This document shows, piece after piece, positions 35,401 through 47,400 of a stretch of DNA of 64,000 nucleotides. This stretch comes from Beroe forskalii (lineage: Eukaryota; Ctenophora; Nuda; Beroida; Beroidae): assembly GCA_011033025.1 (NCBI GenBank), contig WFMF01000422.1, forward strand, positions 94,224 through 158,223, in the 5' to 3' direction. Position numbers and translations under genes: made by a program. Numbering within the stretch: the first letter of the stretch is position 1; each line of letters begins with the position of its first letter. Below the pieces are notes generated by a model. It saw only the letters and a list, made by a program, of their open reading frames with translations. It ran no database searches and was not told the origin of the DNA.

Positions 35401-38400
35401 TGCGAGAGGAATGCTAATTGTCTTTGATAAACGTCTGATAATGAATATTGAGTAATGAAGTATCTAATAAGTTTTCAATTGAAACCATAAGAGCAAAACC
35501 CTAAACCACAGTCATTGTCACATTTGAGTATTATCCAACTTGGCTGACAGCCATGCTTTCCGAAAACCTTGGAAATAAACTGGTAGCGGTTTAACAAAAT
35601 CTCAAAATTCAGAGAGGCCCGGAATGTTTTATGAAAACCGTCATGCACGTTGTAAGATGAACCAGATTCGAGATAGTTTAATAAAGATCACGCGCTTTTA
35701 GGCTCTTTTAGGCCCCACTTTCGTCTTCTTTTCAGATTATTCATATCCTTTGAGCCTAAAAGAGCCCTAGACTAAAATCGTTCTATTGATCGATTGCATA
35801 GCCCCATTTAGTCAAAATGGCATTAATATAGTCTGATTAAGTGGTTTCTTCAATGAAGCAACAGTATTTCAACAATCCAGTATAATTTGCGGACACCATG
35901 GCTATTGATCCTAGACAACTGTGGGAAACTGTTTAAAAGGCTCTTAAGGTCCCCATTTTCTAGGGCTCTTTCAGGTCACTGTTATCCTCTAGAGCCCTAC
36001 AAAAAATTTGATCGATTTTTTCCTCTAAAATGCAAGTAACCCAAAAATTAAGCGATTAAATGATCTTTCAATAAATTATAATTGTTTTAAGACGTTATTA
36101 GGGCAACAGAGCCCACCAAGTCTAATATTTTTACCCCAAAGGCCCTTTTAGGCTCTTTTAGGCCCCACTTTCTAGGGCTCTTTTCGGATTTTCAATATCC
36201 TCGGGGCCTAAAAGAGCGTTGGCCCCCCCCCCTTCTTATAAAGATCACCCTAAGTCACCCTGCGTTAGGTTATAGTGACTTCTTTATGCATATATTATTG
36301 GACTACTGAGACTAGGCAGCATGGGATGCTTTGTGGCCATTCCATAAAATAGGCAACTGAGCTGGGAACTAAAGGTCTAAGAGAGCTGACTAGTAGGTCT
36401 AAGAGAGCTGAAAGCAACGCACCCTGTCCAGGACCACTGGGACTCTTACCCTCAGATGGGACTGTAGAGAACGGACTTTTATTTTTTATACAACTTATTA
36501 CTTTTTATACAGTTAAATTACGCTAGATCAAGAGAAGAAACCCCACCTCTAAATTAAACTGTGATAGCCATTAAATGATCCCTAGTTTTTGAAAACAAAT
36601 AAAAACTCACTAGAGACGGTCTTCTTGGACGGTTTTAGAGGTTTGCCCTCCTTGACGGGATCCCCCAGCTCTACATCCACATCCCCAGTATCAGCTGTAG
36701 GGGGAGGGGCAGTCTCGTATTGCTGGTCTGGTGATGCAGCCAGTGGGTGCACCTCAGTGGCAGAGGGTGATTACTTACTTATTTGATAGAGATTAGGGAT
36801 GCAATCTGCAGGATAAGATTGACAAAGGCCAAAGCTGGGAACAAGTCAAGGCAATTATAATTATACTCCAACAAACTACACGTTGACGTATTTACTCGGA
36901 AATTAACTCCCTAATAAAGTAATCAAGTATACATCCAATCATAATAATCAGTATCCGCAGTAACCTCGGTGGCAGATAGCTCAGTTCCAGGTTGCGGACC
37001 GTCCAGATCAATCAGGCTCCCTGACTTCATGCTCTCTCCTTCTATCCCTGCTCGATCTTGCTGGGCTGTTGATTAAGAGGCCGATTAGAAATTCTACTCG
37101 ATTACAGAACACGAGTTTAACTTCTGCTTAGATTTAATATGCCCGTGCGAAATATAGGCGGCTAAATAATGTCGTAATTTATAAAGCGAAATGTTTGAAA
37201 TTGATGGCGTTGAATAGCCTATTTTTCGCACGCGGGGTTCACATTCTGTTTCATTTCTTCCGAAAATGATTGGCCTAATGCAGAACTGCGAATTGTCGGC
37301 ACAAAAGTGAAAATATCTGAGTCTTCATGTACTCGTTGAGCTGAACAAGGACTTCATAGGTAGTTCTGTACTTCCCATAGTCGTTCAGAGAGCAAACCCC
37401 GACCAAGGGGGTGTACCCGAAACTCCTACAGAGGATCACGGTAAAATACTTTCAGGATATGTAATTTCAAAGTTTTGGAACAGTTAGGATTTTAAAAATT
37501 GAAATATCTCAATCTCCATCTAAAAGATGTTTTAATTCCTTTTCATGGCATGCAAGGTATTCATCTCTCCATCATCAACCTGTTATCAAGAAGTCTCTCT
37601 AATGCTCTCCATCTCTAACCTGTTGTCAAGGAGTCTGATATTAATAGGAGGCAGGTATAACTCCTCCAAGGGCAGCATAACGTCCAGGAAGTTGTGGGGG
37701 TTGGCGAAGTTGGAGTGTTTCTTGACGCTCTTGATCTTGTCCATGACCAGGGTCTGTCCTGCTAGTTCCACCTCCAGATGAGGCGAGTCTACGGACTGCA
37801 GCTTGTAGTCCTTCAGGTCACGGAGACCCCATGTCAAGAACTGGGAGGAAATGGTGTGTTGTAAGTTAAAGGGAGGAGGCGGGGGAAGGACTGTTTTAAG
37901 GACTATTTGAAAATGAAGAGCGTTAGTTCAGTAGAAATGTGCCTTCTGCTTCTTTTGTATTGACAATCAATGATTCTTTGAAGTAAGACAGGAAATGAAA
38001 CTGTTTTGAATGATGAGAGTATGATGTAATCCTGTACCTCGACTCTAGTTCTGGCCAGCTTGGGTCGGATGTTGTCCGGAACCACGTACCTAGAGTCATC
38101 CACACGAGGCAGCGGAGGCAACTCACTTCCTCCCAGCTGGAGTGGCAGAGAGATCATAGAATGTTCTATAGTACTAGAAATGATCTATAGTATTAGTAGT
38201 TTAAAGTATCAGGAATTTTAAAACTTGTTTTGGATACGTTGAGAGTTCTTTGACACCTTCGAAACTCATGAACATAGTAAAGGTAATTTTCATTGGAAGA
38301 TTGAATTAAATAGTATAAGCTGAATATGACCTCTTCTTGGTCAATTCGAGACATAAACCCAGCTCAAAGAGTTCGAATGCAGCCAGAAGCTCGCCCTTTG

Positions 38401-41400
38401 CATTCTTAACTCCTGAGATAGCAAACCACTGCAGCTTGGTGGTGGTTTGCTGGTTGAAGGGTATCTCCATAACCCGAGGCTTGCACACCACCCTACCCAA
38501 CTTGTCGTGGCTCTGGGAGTGGATTAGGGATGAGATCTGAGTGGATTCAATGATTCATACCATGTTGGCAATGAGTATATTATAGCTGCTGAGAATTCTT
38601 CAGATGTGCTTCAATTACAGCTTCACCAAGCCACAAAAGTAATTGGGAGATAATCATTCACTAAAATGTGCCATCATAATATCATCATTTTACTGGAATC
38701 TTTAACCTTGTCGGAGGTTAATGCTAGCTCTTCTCAGGTCCTGAAGTCTTGTTATGTTGAAAAACAGATTCAACAAAATCATATCAACGAAAAATAGATA
38801 CAGCTGTAGATTCACAGCCGAATATCATTTATTAGCAGTAGGATACGCGGCTTCATATTTTTTAGATAAAAGACTCACTGCAAAAGTGGAGGGCTTGCTG
38901 CGGTGCTGTTTCGGTTGCTCTATAGCAACATTTCTATTTGCGTTGCTATCACGACGCTTAAGCTTCGGCATGGAAACATGCAGCTCAGGTTGCTAGGTAG
39001 TGTGAAGGTAACACGTAAGCCATGCATTATAGAAACAGCTAGCAATAATAAGCTGTAGCTGCTGAAAGAGGCTTTAAAACATGAATAGTATTAGAAGGAT
39101 AAGGAAGAAGAAATAGGATTTAAGATCTAGGATTGAAGATATTATTAAAAGTTTTTAAAGAAATTTCATAAGAAAAGTTTCTTTATTAGCAGCAGAGCCA
39201 GCAAAGAGCTGTTGCTTGCAGCATATAGATTTTAAACATAGAATAGATATAGAGATTAGAGAAGGATCTATAGAAAAAGGCTACTTGGCGAAATGTGCAC
39301 AAATATTACCAAGCTCTAGCTGAAAGATTGAAGAAGAGATAAAGGAGTCAATTCATTAACATCAAGTTTGGGGCTTCACTACTTATGCTTCAAATATTGC
39401 TAGATTATGCTTTTAAACACAAGCTTTTAGAGAAGACTAAAGTAGAAAATTCAGAATACCCTGCAATTTATATCCATGCAATTGATAAGGCTGTTTGATA
39501 AGCAGTAAAAACTCACGAGCAAGTCTTCATCGAAGAACTCGATGACCACATTTGGCGGGTTGCCAATAATCTCGTTCCTGTCGCCGCATATCTCTATGTT
39601 ATCCAGGATGATGCTAGTATCCCAGAGCGGGCTGCAAGTCTGGTGGAGGGCGTTGGTCATCCCACTCCTGTTTCCGAACACAATCCTAGCGTAGGGGTCG
39701 GAGTACCCCGTGGGGTCCGCCCCCAGGAGCCCCCGGGCTTGGTAGAGATAAGCTCGGAGCTGGTACTTCCGAACATTGGCCGGAGGAAACTCAATCATCA
39801 TCCGGGGTGCTATGTTAAACCGCTCTGCGTCCTCGTCGTCTTTATCATCGATATCCTGGAATAGTGGAATACGAATCACAATCAGAGAAGGGGTGTCTTC
39901 ATTAAGAGTTGGGGCAAGGCGGCAAGGGGCGTTCGTAAGTTAAATGGAGCTTCAATCGAAAGATGCAGTTCGATTATTTCTCATTAAACTTGATTGCCTT
40001 ACGCCCACTGTGGCTCTGTGCATAAAGAAACAGCTTCCTATTTACAGATAAATTTAACACAACTACAGAAACTCGAGTACCAGCGGAAGAAATCTGCCTC
40101 TTCATACCTTGTAGACGCTGAAGACAATGGGCACGGGCACCTCGCTGACTAGACGTCTGTTCCACCTCCTCCTTCTCACCATGTCGAATGACTTCTCCTT
40201 AGCATGGAACTTGGTGGTGAACAGCTTACTGTACTCCCAACCCTCAGGGTCCTTGTCATCTTCCTTCGGCTGCAGGATTAATAAGCAAGGTTTAATAGGT
40301 TATTGAAATCTTACCCAATCTTATCAAAGTTCGCTGAAAGATTGTCGGCCACAATTGTTATCTAAAATAATTACTGGCCCTATCGGGACAAAACATGATA
40401 CTGCTTATTTTACCTCCCCAAGTTTGCCTTTTTGTCCTTCCAAAGCATTTACTAAAGCATATTCATTTCTTGGTCACTTACCTTGGTTTCTCCGCTCCTC
40501 TCCCTGACTCTTGCCCAGAGTCGTCTCCTAGCCAGATGGTAGTTCCTCTCCACAGGACCATAGGACCCCAGATCTGCCTCGTCAGCATACTCGTACCCCT
40601 GGCTGTCCACAGCCCGCTTCAGATCTAGTTCCCAATCCTTGGACCATTGCCAACCCTCCTTGCAGGGGAGCTCCTCCTTGGGCGACGTGTCGTCCCCTTT
40701 CTGAGGTGGAGGGGTCAGGGATTACACTTCTAGATACTGAATTCCGTCAGGGTGTGCTGAGGGGGCAGGGATTGCACTTCTAGATACAGAATTCTGTCAA
40801 GGTGTGCTGAGGGAGCAGGGATTGCACTTCTAGATACAGAATTCTGTCAAGGTGTGCTGAGGGGTCAGGGATTGCACTTCTAGATACAGAATTCTGTCAA
40901 GGTGGGCTGAGGGGGCAGGGATTGCACTTCTGGATACAGAATTCTGTCAAGGTGGGCTGAGGGGTCAGGGATTGCACTTCAATTAGAATACAAGACTGCG
41001 GAATTGTACAAGCGAACTGGAACGCTTTAGTGCGTTCATGAGATTTGCATGGAATTAGCTACTCTGATCCGAGGCACAATCAATCTAAAATGAACACCAA
41101 TAATCCTAATTCACACACATCTTGGCGATGGTGGCTATCTTACCTCGTCAGTCCACCAGGTTTCAGTGGAGGAAGCAGTCCACAAACCACCCGGCTTTCT
41201 GGTCTGTCCCTCAAACACTGTCTCCGTGAACACTGAAACCATGATACGGTTATTGGCAATCAATCAATGGTCGTTTTACAGAATAACAAACGATAACTAT
41301 CATCTATTGGAAGGTTCCTTGATCTAAATTCTTGGAATGGACCATTATCTCAATAAAGTTAGATTCAGATGATGACCGTGTACCTGAGAGGCCGTCCTCG

Positions 41401-44400
41401 TTGTCGTATCCTATAGCTTTGTCTACTGAAACCACCCAGTCCTCTTCAAACCGCCACCCAGCGGGAGGGGAGAAGGAGTCCTTCGGAATCTCGTACTGAG
41501 GATAGGGTATAGCGTATGTGAAATGTAAATTAGTGTTTGAATCTCGTACTGAAGATAGAGTAGGATATTACTTAGGGTAGTACTGAGGATAGGGGAGTGT
41601 AGGATATTTCTTAGGGTAGTACTGAGGATAGGGAAGCGTTTGTGAAATGTGATAGTGCGGGGGGTGCTTGAATCTAGTACTGAGGAGGGATTCAAAGATC
41701 TAGATTTGGATTAAGGAATGTAAAAGTGTTGGGGAAGGGTACAGTGCCCTTTTGAAATTGCTGCCAGCTTATACTATTGAAAAACGTAGTATTAACAAAT
41801 TAACGTATGCATTAACAAATTCTCCTTACCTTCCCAGTAATATCAGAGAACTTTGGTCTAGGCAGTAGTTTCGTAGTCCAGTTTCCCATCACACTCATCT
41901 GATTCTCATACGTCTCCGCGTACACAGTCACTTCCGAACCAGAGGGGGTTCTGAAGGCCTTGGCCACGTGCTCAAACTTACCAAACCAAATGGTCAGCGA
42001 CAGATGGGCACCTGAAATGAAAGCGTATCCGCTATTAATTGCAGTAGACCCGTGGGTTTCCGGTTTGCTCTTCAAGAACATGAATCCTTGATAAATTATT
42101 CATCAGCTTACTAAAGGATTTAATATGGTTAGTATCATTACAGAACCCTCTGGCGGGTCCATAATACATAGACAGTTGCCTGATCGGGTCCATAATGATA
42201 CATCCCTTGGATTTAAACTTTAAGCCCCCGGGAAGTATCCCAAAATGGACCCAATAGGCGCGTGTATAATGTATAGCTATCACAGCACCTATCTTCTCCT
42301 TGAGCGGCTTCTTGAGGAAGTGGGAGCTGGTCTTGCCGCACAGAGGACCCCGGGCCCGCTCATTGTCACTGTAGATAATCTTGTGGATGGGAATCCTGGT
42401 GAAGGCTATGCGGTTCGTTCCGCTCATCACCCACACGAACACGTCAGGGATGCTGATTTGGGGCTGAAAGGGACTTATTAGATCTTTGATTTGAGGTTTA
42501 CTAAAATAATCAACAAAAGATCAAAAAGTGTCTCCAATAATTATTTCCTGGACAATCGATACAACTGCATTCTGCGGCAAGATAAAATCATCCAGGAACT
42601 ACAGCAAATAACTACTTCTCTTATACCTCGAAAGTGAGTTGTTTGAACTTTGACAGCACGGATTCCACATGGTCTATCTTCAGTTTGTAAGATTCCTCTT
42701 TCAGTTCGCCGTTTATCAGGCAATCTAGCTCGTGAAGCATGCTGTCCTGCAATAAGACAGTTGAGTAGTTTCCATTCCCACTAATTTAGGGAATCTCAAA
42801 TCATGAAATAAACATCACGCATTCATTTGGCTTTATTCTAAACCTCAATTCAGTCAATTTAAAACATGATAGTTCTTGGTTTTAGCAAATGCCTTATTGC
42901 CTTAGATCATTTGAATTGTATTCATGAAACTTACGAATCGTAGAGGCTGCGAAGCATCAGGTTTCTTCATGTCATCTTTCTGTACAGGAATAGGGTCAAT
43001 CTTATCCTCCGTATCACTGGCATCCAGAAGAGGGTCTTCCTCATCACCTTCCTCATCTTCCTCCTGTCGAATGATCCCGCAAATTGTACACCTTCATCAA
43101 AATATTACCGAATTTTTGTTAAAACACTTTAACATTTTTGACTTTTTGATAAAACGTAGTGAGGTGTCGAAGGGTGTAAAGTTGCATCACCAAAATCACC
43201 AAAGCTTACCATATCAGAGAGACTTGTTTCACCTCCAAGGTTCTCAAGGTCAATTCCCACAAACTCTGGCTTCTCTTCAACGACCCGCTTAACCAATCCC
43301 TGAGAATGATAAAAGTCATTGTAGCTTGCTAAATGCTCAAGAACGAATTTTCGGAATAGAAAAAGCCTTTGAACATATTTTCTCACCATGTAATTGTCGT
43401 TTCTGTATCTTTACTCACGATCTGGTATTGTCTGACTTTATAGAAGTACATATCGAGTTTTGTAGCGTTCTCTGGAGGTTGGGGGAGGTCGAGGGAGCTC
43501 ATCTCGCTGATCACACTCTCCACCAGCTCCCGACACTTTGTCTCCAGCTCGTCTGGGGAAACCCGGGCTCGCTCTAACACGCGGAACTTCCGCAACCCCT
43601 CTTTCTGAGGAGATATAGTAGTGTAAGCAGTGCCATGGCAGTGCCATGGCAGTGTTATGTTCGAGAGGGTTCAAAATGCTGCGAAGCTCTCCGACTTAGA
43701 GCATTCTAGGAGACTGATTTCTAGAGAATCAGCCTCCTACGCAATGTTCAAAGTTACAGAAATTGGATACCTCTTTAGACCATCACCCTACGAGCTGCAG
43801 GTTAAAACTGGGTACAGTCCTCGGGCTTATACGCCCTTGGAAAGTATTCAAAATGTTAAAATGGACCTGATAGTAAACATTTTAAAATTCATAGATCTGA
43901 GAGGGTGCATTAAAATCCCTACCATGAAGTCGACCATCCACAGCATGATGTTGTAGGTCTCTGCTCTGAACTCTATGTCTTCCCACTCGGAGTGGATGAT
44001 AACAGCAGGTTTGGAGGAAGACCAAGGCATGAAGTAGTAGTGGGTTCCATCGTACACTGAAATAATTGCAATGAGGCACTGTATTCTGCATATCGTCTGC
44101 ATTGTAATGATAACCGATCAGGGAACTGGGTAGAATCATCCTGCTCGGTTGTCGAATAAGTATTAGAAAGTTAGAACATTGGAAGTTTCTGCCAGCAATT
44201 TTCTGCAAATACGCAGTTTGGCTTGAGAATCTCAAACACTGAAAATCTGGGTCCTTTAGTTTAAGTTTGATTTCGAAATGGACCCCCAGAACCCCCAAAG
44301 TACCTGCATTGCAAGGCTGGGTGGTGGATGGGTTGACGCTGCCGGCCAGAGACAGACTGTTCCCGTAATCCCCGATACTGACTTCAAACTCCACCTGACT

Positions 44401-47400
44401 GTCTGTCTCCCGGATCATATTGCCCGTGTCAAACGCAGTGAAGAGGTGGTACTTGTGTCTCCGGAGATTGCACTACGGGGAAAAGCAGGAATCATTGCAA
44501 ACGGGATGAAAATCATACTATCAGCAAAAGGTGAAGCCTTGATTCTTATTTCTATTCCGAAATCCAACAAGATTTCAGGAGACTAAGAGCCAAGTTTGGA
44601 GGGTTTTGCTACCTGTATCCAAACATGTCTACTTAACTTACCATTACGGTTGCTGATTCGCTCTCAGGGATCTCAGTCTTGTCTTTGAGGGCTGGGTCCG
44701 CTTCTCCCATGTTGGAGGAGAGCTCCATCAGGATCCTGCCCCGGTACGCGATACCCTCGTCCTGAGATATTCAATTTATTCGATATGTATTTACTCAGAC
44801 TGGGTAGGTTCCATTTTTCATTTTGATTGGACGTGAGCAAATGGGCATAGTTTAGTTACATGGTATGGTCAAAATGGCAATCAGTGATAAGATTGAAATA
44901 TTCTTACATCTCCTTTATTGAGATCTGAGTATTTGTCGTTGATATCACAGAATTCTCTGTGTGACCCATAGAGGGGGATATAGGAGGGACCAAATGTTGG
45001 CAAGAAGCCCAGATCTGATTCCGTAGAGGTGTAAGCGATCTGGGAAATCTTGAGCAGCTTAGTTGCAATCGTGTCATTCGCTCCCAAATCATCACTGAGT
45101 GTGAAACGGATTCATTGTTAGATGGGGGAATGCAGCGAAAATTCAATTTACAAATTAATGAAATAATTTCAAGAACTACCATGGATTTCAATGTCTCAAT
45201 TGTCTAGCCCTACAAAAGAACAATACAGTATTAAGTTCTAGTAATAGTGGAATTCATGTAAGTTTACAATGATCACTTTCCAACTGAACCCCGTTCGAAA
45301 TCCTTAACGAAACAAAGAAATTTTAGTATTTATAGAACTAAAATTCCACTTTGAAATCCCAAACAAAACAACAAATCCTGGACAAAACAAGAAATAAGAA
45401 ATCATTACTCACTGGTCCTTGACCCGCACCACAAACTTCTCACACATGGACGGGAACTGCCCGTGAACCACCAGTTTCTGTCCCCACACCGGGTCAAAGG
45501 TTCCGTACTGGATGGTTGACTCTATCTGAGATCCGGCAAACTTAAACTCGACATACGGGTCCACCAGCTCTGCAGGCTTTTCCTGAGGATGGAGTGATTT
45601 GTGAAAATAAAACTATCTGTAATTATGGAATATTTAGGGATGAAAAATTTTGTTATCTGTGATGTTTTTTGAGTTTTATCAGTACTTACAAAGTACTAAC
45701 TGTTTACTGTACCTATATTTGGTTATATACTGTACCTATATTTGTTTATACTGCTTACCCCACTTGAGAAGAAGTTCCTGACGCTAGCCAAGGCACTCGA
45801 GTCCACTGAAAATGGACATTGTTACATTTGTCCATCATTTGTAAATGAAACCCTTTTTCAAAGCATGAAAAGCTCATCTAAATTCAGCGAAAAAAATCCC
45901 TCGGACATCCTGAATTTATGTCTCCATTTGGTGATAACTCAGTAGACATCTTGCAATCATAAACTCAGAATTGGCAGAATTAACAGAGCTCCATCTGGTG
46001 ATTATGAAAACATCATCTTGTCTTACTCTGAGGGAAGTCCTCTCCAGTGTAGAGTTTAATAGTAAACTGTCCTGGTTGGAGGGTGATGCCCGGGGGGTAG
46101 AACACGTTACTAGCCACATCTATCTCTGTCTCACTCCTCTTAGGAAGCTCTTTGAACATCTCACCGGGGGGAAGCACTTGGATCGAAACGTTCAGGTAGC
46201 CCTGAGAGTGGTGGAGTGTGAGGGGTAAGCATTAAACCCAGCAAGTGAAGCTTAGCCTAGCCCTGCAGAAGAGGCTTACAATGGGGTAGCCTATTTCATG
46301 ATTGGCATATTCTAGGGTTCCGTTCGGTGGTTCGTTGAGCGTTCTTTCGAACAGAAATACGGATGAATGGACTTCATGAAGATTTCTTTATCACCACAAA
46401 TGAGGGTGGTGGGCTCACAAGTAATCGGGTAGCCCATTTCATATCCTCTTTCGAACAGACAGATTACCGATTTGATCATCAATCCGAAATATACTAAGTA
46501 GGTAATGACAGAGAGATCTCAACTTACAGTGATTCCCTCTTCTGGCTCATCAGGGTCGGTCATAGCAAACCACTTGTACATTAGCAGCTTGTCTTTCTCT
46601 GCCCACGCTACGGACAAGTCGAAGTTGTATTGCCCTATCAGGTTGTAGGGCGACTCCTTGGCGGAATCTATGATCTGAGAGAGATGGGAGTGGTGTAGAA
46701 ACTTAGAAAGTAGAAATTAAGCAGATTTCACTGTTAATTCAACATGGAGGATTTTGATTTCTCTTCACAATGGACGAAAATGAAGAACGTTAAAAATTTG
46801 AAATCTCCGGAATCGAGAAATAACATTAAGTTCTGCTATTCAAATTCGACAGTCTGTAAGAACTTTAAGTATACAGTATCTTACAGCAAGTTCGACAGGT
46901 AAGTCGAGCAAGGTTTTCTCTGATTTGGTTAGGGAGCAGACAACTGTTTCGTTGAACTTTGGATCGGAGCCCTGTCTCCTTTGAGTTCGCATGTTCTTCC
47001 CATCAACACTAGCCCTCACTATAGGGGACTCAATGTTCCCTTTCAACTTCCTGAAATGGGAGAGAAAATGAGAAATGGCTCATTATAGAGGATCGAGTAT
47101 CGACAGGTCTATTTTATGAAAACGATTCGTGGGAGAATCTAGACAATTTTAAAACACAGTGGAGACTAGGAATAAACGTTATTTAACAACTCAAATTATG
47201 GTTACCTGGCTTTGTGGACAACAAATCGTATCTGGAAGATTTCCTCTTTGGTAGACAGGGTATTGAAGTCTATGCTGGCCCGTGCCTGCCTGTTTGGGAT
47301 TTAGAAATATCAGAACCGGGGTTGAGAAGGTGGAGTGAAATTTGATTTTGAAAAAGGACATTTATCTATCTTATCGAGAATTTCTTAATCAATCTTATCT

